Assembly (NCBI RefSeq): GCF_002443255.2
Contig: NW_019211457.1
Coordinates: 14,990,374 to 15,054,373 of the forward strand
DNA: 64,000 nucleotides
Source: Varroa destructor
Lineage: Eukaryota; Arthropoda; Arachnida; Mesostigmata; Varroidae
Direction: 5' to 3'
This document shows, piece by piece, positions 49,401 to 61,026 of the stretch (position 1 is the stretch's first letter; each line of letters begins with the position of its first letter). The notes beneath the pieces were generated by a model. That model did no database searches and had not been told where the DNA came from. It saw nothing but the letters and a program-made list of their open reading frames with translations. The position numbers and the translations under genes are program-made.

Positions 49401-52028
49401 CTCACTTTCCTATGTTTGTGTTTCAGCTGAAGCAGTCGTCGTCGGATCCTTCCGATGCTAAAGACTATATAGGCCAGGAGAGCCTATACGACTCAAGGCG
49501 ACGGGTAGTCTGGCAGAACGGAGCCAGTTACTAAAGGGACCAGGCTCTAGGCTCCCGCAACAGCAGCAGGCTGAGCCTTCCTAACGCTGATGCTCCTGTG
49601 GCTGAAGCTACGGCGGCTCATCGAGTCTGTGGCAGTTAGTGACGAGGCCAGAAGCCAGGTTGCACCAGCACACACCAGGACCCGTCGAATGGCTGAGGAA
49701 GTTAAATCCTGTGCAGGATAGGTCCAACGAGCGAGCTCCCATAGGTCCTGTGGAGTTCTCGGCAGGGCTCGTTGAGCTAGGGCCTACAGCTAGTAAGTGC
49801 TGAAGGAACGGTTTCGAACTGGTCGGGAAAAATACTGAATGATTAGTGGTTTGCCTCATGTGTAGTAGACGAATGGATTCGTGGATAGCTCGATGATCGT
49901 AAGACTAATGCAAGAAGATATTGGACAGCAAGGTGCTCAAGCCACAAGTGAGTGGGGTGATACGGGCTAATCGCAGGATGATAGTGATATAGCATTAGCA
50001 GCGATTAATCGGGTCAACCACCAGCAGACCGATGTGAACTACTGAAGAACGAAACAACTCGTCTATACAGCTACTGCTCGAATCGTACCGGAAACAGGCA
50101 GTGCATACGTTGAGTCTTCGCTGGCCGCGGATCGGGCATCCACTTACCGGATCACATATACGTAATAAGGAGCTTCGTGATATTTTACTAGAAAATTGTG
50201 CTACATTTCGTAGATCCTACTTATTTATTTGTCTGCTCGTTTATTTGTTTGTTTGGCATCGTTATTCATCGGAGCCGGTAATGGTCGACCTGTTTTTTGC
50301 TATCTAGTGACCATCTGTAACTATAACGACGGCCACCACCATCGCTCGCATGGGGGTGGTAGCAGTAAAGGCGAACCATGAGTGGGAACGGCAGGATGTA
50401 GCTATTTCGTGGTGATGTGGCTTTTTTCGCATTGTGCCGTAAATTCGGCCGCAGTGATGGCGCATAATCCATCGACTATGGACTAGTTGCTTCTCCGTTT
50501 TTACCGTCTTCCTGTCGAGATGTTCCGCATCCAGGATCCAGTGTTCAACGGCAATCCACACTGTTGGATGTCCGAGCGAACGTGGAAATAATGACACCTC
50601 GACAACAGATATACATATCTACGGTAAAAGGTTATATGGCTGCGACACGAGAGGGCCAAAGGGGCAACAAGCACCCGTTAACGTTTACGTATCGATACGA
50701 CAAAACATCCAACGGTAAGGGAGCGTCGAGGGAGCCACACAGGTCGAATGAGATCATGGCAGAACAACATTATAGTCAGATACAGACTGAGGAAAAATCC
50801 GCAGAAAAGCGTTGAGTAGGGCTTGTGTTCCGCCGGAGCGATCAGACGTCATGAAGTGGCATTCCTTTATAACTGTGTAATGTTCAGCTGTGTTGGGGCA
50901 GTTCTCAGTGTGAGTGTCGCATCAAGCTGGACGGCTCCTTCTGGTCAGAAACAACCACGAATTGCTACCCATTGTTAATTCATTCAAACACTGAGGAGCC
51001 CCGGATTTTTGCTGTGGGCCCAGTTAAGCTTTACAAACTACATATGAAAACCGATTAAAATCTCAAGCTAGGTTCTATTGAATCTCGTAACAGTTTTTAC
51101 AGTAGATGTTGTGTTGTTTTTTTCTCATAGTGAAAAAAAAAACAGCTAGGCCGTATCATTAGGGGCCGCATTTTTTTGTTGAAAGGTTTGCTTATGGTTG
51201 AAAATGTCTGTGGATAATTCCAACTGGAACTTTTTTCATTATCGTAACGCATGTAAATTAAAATGAAAAAATAGAATAAATCCGACAGATCCCAGTGGAT
51301 CGATAAGTTAGCCTGTTCGTGTCACAATTGCCCAAGATAGTCAAGCTTTTTTTAACCTTTGCCCATCACTCACTATTCTGTTCTAATGTGCCGCTCCTCG
51401 AAGGTAGAAAAATACGTCATCATTCTTGTGAGATGCTTGTGAGCTTTTTTGCACGATCTTCACTTTGTTTGTATTTGACAGTTTTCCTGAATCCTCTACG
51501 TACATGTACCTACCTATTTATACCATGAGGGCTGGTTTACAACCAGTGCTTCTTCGACCATGGACTTTTTCATTGTTGCCTATTATTCGGCCGTTTTTAT
51601 GTTGTCTAAGGACGTTACGACGAACTATGACCCTACAGCGGCTGGTATCGACCCATTTTTGCCCCTCGTGCCACTTACGAATGGCTATGATCGTGTGCTA
51701 TGAACAGTAACTAATGGCTGACTATTGCTAGTTGGTTTCCAGCCATGCTGCGGTTCTCTCATATTGTTCCAGTGTTGAATAATGAACACTTCTGTTGTTA
51801 ATAGTAAGACTGGTTTTTTGAATCTTTGTTATTGTTGCCATTCGCCGATGTTTAAGGCCCGAGTGATCGAGTTTTTCATGCTGAATTTTGTATTCTTCGT
51901 CATTGACACTGTAGAACGATAACAGGCTATGGCGAAACATCACGCATTGGTCATTTTTGTACATTTTACTGTTACTTTTAGTGGTCGTTGTGTTTTTTTC
52001 GAGCCTGTCAGCTCTGTCAAAAGCTTTC

Positions 52029-52043
52029 GGGGGGGGGGGGGGG
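52029..52043. repeat. Poly(G) run of 15
   Basis: An uninterrupted mononucleotide G tract; its length is prone to sequencing and assembly error. Confidence 0.9.
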
Positions 52044-55000
52044 CATTCAGGCTATTGTACGCTCGATGAGCCAGTGTGCCTACCTCGATCGCATCAAATG
52101 GCGAACTAACAATAAGAACTGAAAGGCTGCGCTTATAGCTATCACAACATGTCGGACGAAAATGTTTTCGTCGCGAATATATTTTATTATATATGTATCT
52201 TAGATATGGCGCGACACAGAGAAACAATGAGTTGCAGTGAATAGCGTAGTGTATAAAGCAAAGCAGACCCTCTTGCATGTCCGTTTTAGGAATCATCATT
52301 TTTTCAAGGGATGCAACGGCAAAAAACGTTCCGTAATTACCATCATTATCGTCGTCGTTGACTAGATTGTGTTAAAACTTCCCGGCCGTGTAACTCTGAC
52401 AATCAACGGGCACTATACGGCGCACAAAAGAGGCCATGCTACGCTGTCAACAAGTTTTGTATCGTGGCAGCGAAAAAAACCAGAGGTATGGGTTGGGCTG
52501 GAGAGAAGAGCTATACCTGTTTCTGTGATTACACTTTTTTGATAAAGCAGCGTGAGAACGGATACCGGTAAACAGCCACGCGTGCACGCACGTCATGAAT
52601 GCATAAACCCTTATTATACTTTGTACTACTGTTGCCGTTCCTGAATTAGCACGGCTAAATAAAACACCGACGTTTACAGACATCAACGCGTGTTCATGGA
52701 CGTCAATAACTATTTGCCGGATCGTGAATGCCATACGCTCACAACGAAGAACCTCGACAGAAGAAGCCTAGGAGCTAAGCAGGGAAGGGACATGAACGCT
52801 TAGACCCATCGTCGTGCGACTGGTTAAACCATTGAATAATCAAACGCACTCGTTTGACTGGGCGCTGTAGCAGTAAAACTAACAACCAAGGCAGGCAAGG
52901 CCATATCAGAGTAACTCTATATGTACGGCTTCACAAAGCGGGAGACAGACTCTGTAAAAATGTACAGATCGTCAGCAAATCTCGTATAGTTCATTACCTC
53001 TTCACCAAGGGCAAAAGCAAGAGCAGAAAAATCACTGCATCTAATAGGGGTTACCGCTGCCGACTCAGCTAGACCTGCCGTGCTGAGGAAGAAAGACAAG
53101 AACTAAAGCTGGATTTGCCATTGTCGAACGGCAAAGAACCGTGGCCGTACAACGATGCTACGATTGTAAGCGAACTACAATAGCTTCCAGTGTACCGCGT
53201 TACGTATTGGTGTAGCTGCTACTGTTGATGCTGTCATCTGGCGGGAAGGGAAACGCAGTGTCCGTCGAAGCAAAGCGTCTTCCACAGATGCTGCTGCTGC
53301 TATGGTCGGAGACCTCAGAAAGGCAGGACAATTTGTATACAATGGATAAATCAAAATAGCCTCTCCATGGAGCTGGTGATTGGTGACGAGCAGCTTGCTG
53401 GCCCTCGATCGTTGGTTTCCGATGGCGTTCGGCGATGTTACGAGCGTTTGGCAGAACATTAGTGCTCATAGCGGCAGCAATGTCTGCGACATATCGCTGC
53501 TACTGACCCTGACATTACTTCGCCGTCGTTTCTAGCTGGGCGGAGCAAGTGAAGTGGGCTACCGCTACGGCAACAGTGATGCTGATAATGATGACAGAGA
53601 AAAGCTCCCACTAAGATTCAACGCTCCGCTAGCGACTGCCCCAACGCCAGAGTACTTCATCCAGCGCTTGTCAGAGCCGCTGACGCTGTGGCCGCTGTCG
53701 TTGGTGAAGTCGCCGGCCGAAAACGCATTTTTGTCATTTCCGTTTTCGCTTTGGAAACTGAAAAGTCGATGAACCCACATGAACGTCTGAACGGCGATGG
53801 CTGCTATAGCAGCTCACACGGCCGGAACGTTACAGAGCGTCTGAGCTAATCGACAATCGCAGAGTTTATACGCTCGAATTGGATGGACAGAGTTGTGCTT
53901 CAAAGGGATGTGCGTATGACTAACTACTGTAGATCGCAGAAACGACAATATGTAAAACGGTTCGGTCGTTACGCTGACGACGACAACAAGTTCGTAAATG
54001 AATCCGGCGACCGAAATCTACCTAGGGCCTGTTTGCATGTTTCCATTGCTCCATACCTGTATCAGCGATTCTCCGCTTAGAACTATTCCTTACTTTTCTA
54101 TCTTCTACACCTTCGTGCCCGTGGTGGTGCGGTGGTAGCGTGTTTGGTTACTAAACTGAGCGTGATCACATGTTGTGTAATGCCTGAAGGAGCCAGCGGT
54201 CTAAACCAGCAATGCTTTGCTGAAGTAGCGCCGGCTGTAGAGCTTAAAACCTGTATTTATCTATTTTCTATAGTTCAATAGGGTTCGAAATGTACAAGAG
54301 GGTTCGTCGGAATCGAAATAAGCTAACCGAGCTAAATGTCGACAACTTCAGACGCCACAGCGTCTATAACCACATAAAGCATAGATGTACATCTGTATCT
54401 AAAAGAAAGAAGAGTATAGTAACGGTAGACAGAGAAACCATTCAGAGAGAAAGGGCTAAAATCAACTGCAAGGGGGAAACATCGCATCGCTATGGACATT
54501 GACGCTACCGCGATGGTATCGCCGTCGTCGTCGTCATCCGTTCAACGGACCGCTCGTTCGTCTCAAGCGCGTACTGCCGATGCTAAGTGAGCTACGAATG
54601 AACGGATTCACCGGCATTTGTTGTAACAGCTTTTACGAAGCCTTACGTTGGGACGACTGAGCAGATTGCTCCGACTACACAATACTGAGAGAACCGCACT
54701 TTTTTTTCTCTCACAATGTGGCTCTAAAATGTTGCTTCAGGTCGCTCTATTAATGGCCGCTAGAGCGTCAGGCCAACGATACTTTAGCTTCGGCCTAGCG
54801 TCGCCTAATATAGCCGATTGCAAGCCTGGACGATTAACTAGGCGTATTTTGAGAAGCGGTATTCAATGATATCTGAGCAGTAGATGTCGGTTCCTTGATG
54901 AAGCGTTAGCCAACAACTAATAGAACGATAAGTGTCCGTGTTGACAACACCGTTGACATCAGAGGGAGCATTAGTGCCATCCATCAGTAGCGTGATTTGT

Positions 55001-55498
55001 TCTCATCTGTCGATAGATATCTGAGTGTAACAGCAAATGATCGTGTCATTCGGCATTAGAGCTTTACGGTTGCCAATTGTTTTGTTTCGCTACGAGAGTA
55101 TAGGACGCACCTACCTGTGTTTTTAGTTCAGTCAGATACACGACTGTACAGAGTGGAATAATGGTCGGTTCGTAACGTGCTTCGGATATGGAATTGACGA
55201 AAAAAAGGTGAACTTAAATAGGTGAAGGTAGCAATCAGTGGTAACCGCTTGTTTCCAGTACCGTACGCAATCGAAGACAATGATGGACGATTTATCTGAA
55301 GCTGTAAAAAAAGAGCCAGCGATCGACATTGTTTTCTAGAAAACACCTCGTGTTACATCGAGTCGAACTCGTTTGTTAGGTCTATTGACTGATCGGGGTA
55401 GCAACTAATTAATAATTAATCAAACGAATACCTGATCGTCTATCTTTAGTCACTCTGGATTGTTCGTTCTTAATTTTCGTTCATGGAACTTTTCCCAT

Positions 55499-55542
55499 TG
55501 ATGAAAAACCAATGGAATTTATATTCCACTGGTTTTTCATCA
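55499..55542. repeat. Inverted repeat, about 18-bp stem with 8-nt loop
   Basis: The arms are 55499-55516 and 55525-55542. GATGAAAAACCAATGGA is repeated in reverse complement with one mismatch, and the outermost T-A also pairs. The loop is ATTTATAT. It lies in otherwise featureless DNA. Confidence 0.75.
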
Positions 55543-58500
55543 TTACATTGCTGCGATGCGCCCCTAGATCATACCTGCTTGATAAAGTTGCGGGGTTTTC
55601 TGATAAACTTGAAAATCGTCCAGTTAGCAAATCTAACGATGTGTAAGGATGGGCATAACAACCCAAAATCAAACTGTTCAATGAAAACTGCGAACCCTCA
55701 AACCTATCAATATATGGGTGTATGTATTAATTCGTTTAGGGACAACGTTATGGGAATTTACTACGAAATGACATTACCGTTTAGATTCAATAGACTTGTA
55801 CATGTAGAGGACAGCAGAATCTCACATTATTAATAATATTCGATGTTGACAGAACGACGTGTTGAATTTGCCTGTTGTCGGCTCTAGGGGCAAACTAGTA
55901 ATCATTTTCGTGTGTTCCGTTTCGTGTATCGTCTCTGTCGTCAGGGAAAACAGGCCTAGAATACGCCATTTCTACTCGAGCTATGAGTTAGTTCAACAAA
56001 ACGTTTCGTTAGACCCCTTGATGTTTGACTGGTAATAGCACAATTACGTTTGCAACATTTACTCGGCCTGCGACACACTAACTGTCCCATATATTGACAG
56101 ATGCACGTATTGCAAAACATTTCCCTTTGCCGTCTGCCCACCTTCCGTCTGGCAATCCTACCAAATCAGAGAGTCGACAATCGCCGAACTCCCACGAACT
56201 AGTCACCGCTGTTCGCTATCCTAACCACACTATTTTCTGATATTCGTTCCTCGTCGTGAGTCATCTATGAATCAAGCGACTAGTCGATACGTGGGTTCGT
56301 GAACCGTCCATTTTCAACTGCAGGATTCCCTATTCTTATTGTTTATGTGGTGATGCTGTTCCCGACTCGTTAGTTACCAGGTAGAGCCAGCAGCATCTTG
56401 AGTGTTACTGATACATCGGTTCCATACGAGCCGTCAGTGGATGCCATGCTCCATCGATGATTTTACTGCTGGCTGTTACATTAACATGCCGCTCCCGGGT
56501 CATGGTCGTGGTCTTCTTCTTCTTGTAGCTGGCCACCAGCCCACCACTTACGGCCCGTCGCTCCGGCTGTTATACAGCGTTGCTTTGTTGCGTTGCTTGC
56601 GACGTCGACGCCGAAGTCGCCGCGACTTACCAAGCCAGCGGCGGAGCGCCAGATGGCAAAGCAGAAACGGGACGGAGACTCCTTTTCGTTCATCTTCGTT
56701 ATTGTCCAGTGGTCCGAGTGTCTTCGGGAGAGAGAGGGAGAGGAAGAGAGAGCGAATGGAAACGACTCGCGGGAGCGAGTTACAACGCAACTGGCGCCGT
56801 TGCTCCTATCAGAACTGTGCTGCTCCCTGTCAACTAAGCGCATCGGCAGCATTCAACGTATTCACTCGTTGGGTTCGGCCGCTGATGCTGTTGTTGTCAG
56901 TGTCGTCGTCGTCGTCGTCGTCTGCTGTGGTGGCAGGCTTCACAGTCGGCAACAGCATCTACCTCTGTGGACAGATAGCTTCCTACTGTTGCTGCTAGAG
57001 GCGCTTGATGGAGTTTCTTTGGTGACCTTTCACTTGTTTCCCTCCGAAAAAGCAGCAGCAGCAGCAGCGGACAAACCATTTCCTCTTTTTTATACGATGG
57101 CCTCACCTGGAGATTTTGGGTGAGGTTGTAGCAGCTGTTGTCGATAACACCAAAAGAACGATGCCGAAATAGATAAAAATAACAGTCGCCCCACGAATAC
57201 AAACGTGTGTGTTCAGCTGAAAACGTGATGACCCGAAGCTGTGCGTTGAGTAGCAGCAGTAACGATGCTTTCTGGAGCGTCACCGTTGATGCTGTCTGAG
57301 CTGTAATGTCTAAGCGGATCTCTAGCTCGTAATGGTAGCTTCTTGCCCGATACGTTAGACGCAGCAATTGTTATTGTTTTTTTGATAGTGAGTTGAACGA
57401 AGAAAGCTATCTCTGACAGCTTTCTATAACTAGATGTTGACAACTCGATTTTCGATGTTTGTAACGACAGTTCGCTAAGGGCACAGGCTCGACCGTACGC
57501 TGCCACACGAGCGAACATGACAACAAGTGATTAAAGTCGTTTAGAAAAGGTTGATCTGGGCTCAGCGTTATATATATATATTTGAATAATAAGCTATGTT
57601 TTTAGCGTGGTTCCTCTTTCTGGTTAAGTAAGCCTTAACACTATTGTTTTTACGTATCTTCAGAAGGCTTCAATCAGATCTGTGGGACGAAAATCTTAGT
57701 CAATTATTGTCTACTTTTTGAGCGCCTGGCTTTAGAACATGATTTTTAGTTTAGAGAACTTAGTTCAAGTTTTGGCTTAAGCTTGCACTGAAACAATAAC
57801 ACCTCCTGACTGTTATCGACCAGGGCGCTTGAGGAATATTAATAGTAATGGTAATGATAAGGTGTTAAAGGTGCATTATCTAATGGCAAAAGGTGGCCAT
57901 GGCATAAATTTATCTTATCTAAAGGTGCAGTATGAGAGTTACATGCCAAGCGGCGATTGATTTCGTCAGCCAAATGTTTTCCTTTTGTAGAAAGGAACGA
58001 CATAATCGACGAAGCCAGCTTATGTGGTGAAATTATGTGACAAGGTAAGCTGCGATAGGAGCGAAACATTTGCCACGACACATATATTGAATTGCTTTCT
58101 TTTATGTCGAAATAAACGTCACTGAGAATTTTGTGAGCGTTCTGACGATAAGGAAGTTTTGGCATGCGTATGCTTGTGGTCTGTGTGCCTCCGTCAGGTA
58201 GATATCCGTCAAGAGATAGGGTGTAGAATGTACTACGCTGCTCGTTCTGTTGTGTCGAGTCTCGCTCAGCAACAAATAGGCAAACGCACCCCGTGACATA
58301 CAATATCATTGAGAGATTTCGTAGAAACAAAACGGATAGCTAATATCAGCGTATCTGCACTCAGTCGCCGTGATGGTTGTTCCTCCCGCTGTGTTGGCGT
58401 CAATCAACGACGAATAGACTGTCTCGGAAACAGCGTTGATTACGGCACCGAGTTTCTGTGGAAAATTATTCTACTATAAATATACGACGTAGCCGTCAAT

Positions 58501-60757
58501 GATTTGGATCAACAAATAAACTTATCAGCCAACCCTTAGAAATTCTATGCGATCCTTCTCCCATGCGGTGCAACCATCCTGAAGTTTCAGCCCTACGAGG
58601 GCTGCTACTGTCTGATAGACTGGACTATTTCTACTTAGGATATCCTCAAAGTTCTACAGATTAAAAAAAAGATGCTTCATTTTGGTTAGCTATCTTTCAC
58701 ACCTAGAGAATATTAGACAAAGACTGCACTGTCCAGTTCTTGATTTTCGACAAAACCTCAACTACCTACCTCAATAAATGTGTCGAAGTTTATATTCGAT
58801 ATTTAAATCGTTCGGCATTACTTCAGAGGGCTGGCTTCTATCAGAGGGAAATGAAATGTACCTAGGTCAAACTCAAACCTAAACCCTCAAGTGTCCCTAA
58901 ATTAAGTAGGCAACCACGACACTACGACGCTATACTAGAAATTACCTGCTTGCGAGGCTTTGATTCGATCGAAAAAACCACGTGTCTAAATTTAAATTCC
59001 GGATTCGATTTCCCCACAATTCAATTGCCCGCCATCTGATCTCCCGCTGATTACGTTCTATTAGACCTTTATTTATACTCACCACAACCTGCGAGCTCTA
59101 GCACTCGTAATAAGCTAAAACTATAATAGACCGTGCCCGTTTTTTCGTGAACATCAGTTAGCGATGTCTGTTGTACATCAGGCGAATCCGCGACGATCAC
59201 CATCATCATCAGCCATTAACATTGTGATCATTGTCGTCGTGCCAATGGAAATTCATCTACGGACCTCGTTATTCCTATACTAACTCCATATCTATTTCAC
59301 TGCTTCTATATATCGTCACAGTCGATTGTGCGGTGGCCTCATCATCTTCATTGAAAACTAGCAATCGCAAAAGACGCTGTTGTCTGCTTGCTTGCGCTCT
59401 GAGTCGCGTTTGTGCTGTTTGAGTTTCATCTAGAAATCAATGAAGCGTTGAGGCGTGCGACAGTTGGCCGGTCGTTTACTTATTGCCTCGTTTGTTCAAC
59501 TAGGGGGCTGTGCCATCTTGCCAGTACAAACGGCTGCATCACTGTGTTGTTCGTTCCCTAACGGGAAAATGAGTGGAGAAGCTTGCGGCTGATGGTGGCC
59601 ATGTTGTCATCGTCGAAACACTATATCGTTACTGTTGTTTCAGTTTTGAACATTGACTGATGCAACAGCTACTTTATGACCGTGATTACGCCAACGATAA
59701 CAATAGCACGAACACCCACTAATCTATGGCGAGCCCCTGTTGCTAGCGCAGCCATCATCAGTAAGGCCATTGTCGTCATCTTCCAACTAAGTAATATTCA
59801 ATCGGTTACAAGGACCCGTACCATACAAAGTACTTTCGTTACAACGATCCCCGTAGAAGCGAATGGAAAACAAATATCTAGGGACAGGCAAGCAGGCACT
59901 GTAGCAGAACGTGAAGAAGGACACTGATAAACTACAGATGCTCTTGGAACGCTAAGATGTTTGATAGAGAGAGCGGCTTTATGCTTGTTTCGTGCGTTTG
60001 ATGTACGCCAAGGATAGACCAGTAACCGGCACTTATATCCAAGGCAGAAGAATACAGGGTTTATAAGAGCACGACTTAGCGTTAGAACATTAAGCACATA
60101 CTTCAGTACTGAAGTTTGGTCTACATAAGGGATTGTCATTTTGAATAACTTTCTAAAGACTAGAATTTATAATATGTTCCTATTATAGCACACTTAGAAA
60201 ATCCATCGGGGAACGACAGGAGTTTGTTTTTGAGCACACTGATTCCAGACATGTTAACTCGGCCTGTTTTTCTTTCAAATTATTAAAAGATTTTGTTATA
60301 GGCTGCATAACTGAATATATGCACTACAGCAAGAACCCAATAGCAGGAAGATTCTTCTAGTCGTCATTAACATCTGTTTTTATCATTATTTCAGAATGGC
60401 GGCAAACTTTAGGCTTCCACAATGGCGTAGAGTTTCGTCACCAGCCGGGATGACGTTTTGCTAATCTCTCCACATTATGTCTGCTTTTTGGGGTAAATGT
60501 CAAAATAATAATGAGATCACCATTTACTTTTTAATTATTATGATATCTATTTCTTCTGATATAATTTGGGAGAGGACTGTAAGGTCATTATTACTATATT
60601 TCTCAAATACTACGCATGTTACCAAACACACAAGTCACAGCCATTGTATGTTGCACCCATCATCCATTGGCTAAGTTCGCAATCAGTGACGTTTGACTGC
60701 CATAACCTTTGTACTCGTTTTTGTCTGCATTACATCTTTTTTTTTCTTCTATTTTAG

Positions 60758-61026
60758 AGGAGCGACAAAAAAATGATTATCAACTGGTGGAAGTGGTAAG
60801 TGGCGCTCAGCGCCTCAGAGCGCTTGAAACCCTCCGTTATTCCGTGGCGGCATTTCGTGGCCCGCCAAGCGTGGGCTCTGCCATTCCTCAATTTCGAGTT
60901 GGGTGCGTCGAATCGCAACGGGTCTCGGCTGCACCAACGATACTGCAGCATCAACAACAACAGCTTCAATACCAGCCACAACGACAACAGCAACATCCGC
61001 AACAACAACAGCAACAACCGCAGCCC
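60758..61026 (+). other. SH3RF 5' leader within the first seen exon
   Basis: A strong 3' splice site (TTTTTTTTCTTCTATTTTAG, AG at 60756-60757) starts an exon that runs into the SH3RF start codon. The SH3RF frame is open from 60706 with no ATG, ending in a Gln-coding CAA/CAG stretch (60946-61023). A short uORF (ATG 60773 to TAA 60797-60799) sits in the leader. A consensus GTAAGT donor at 60796-60801 could splice it out, for example to the ACTGCAG acceptor ending at 60945. Confidence 0.6.

Larger units (their letters stand above)
46463..60700. other. Gap between CCDC32-like and SH3RF genes, no coding gene supported
   Basis: The two flanking genes diverge, so both promoters and the 5' exons of SH3RF should lie here. 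GC-richer, CpG-containing patches at about 49.0-50.1, 53.2-53.8 and 56.4-57.2 kb are the best places to look for them. Frames up to 198 codons exist (56402-56998), but they overlap one another on both strands and show no family motif. Simple sequence includes a run of 15 G (52029-52043). Confidence 0.4.

Noticed and set aside
48904..49534. 185-codon and 107-codon plus frames, the latter ending SDAKDYIGQESLYDSRRR
   Set aside because: The end of the second frame follows a possible acceptor and looks protein-like, but it joins to nothing recognisable; a 5' exon or transposon remnant cannot be separated from chance.
54117..54230. tRNA-like GGTGGTAGCG word suggesting a tRNA-derived SINE
   Set aside because: The A-box resemblance is partial, no convincing B-box or cloverleaf could be drawn, and no second copy was seen in the window.
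56402..57367. Overlapping 120-198 codon frames on both strands
   Set aside because: These are GC-rich, repeat-containing shadows of each other with no motif; more likely promoter or 5' UTR DNA.
57839..58330. 163-codon minus-strand frame with a hydrophobic start (from ATG: MILYVTGCVCLFVA)
   Set aside because: It resembles a small secreted protein, but a frame this long is expected by chance in 64 kb of such DNA, and I see no family match or splice partners.
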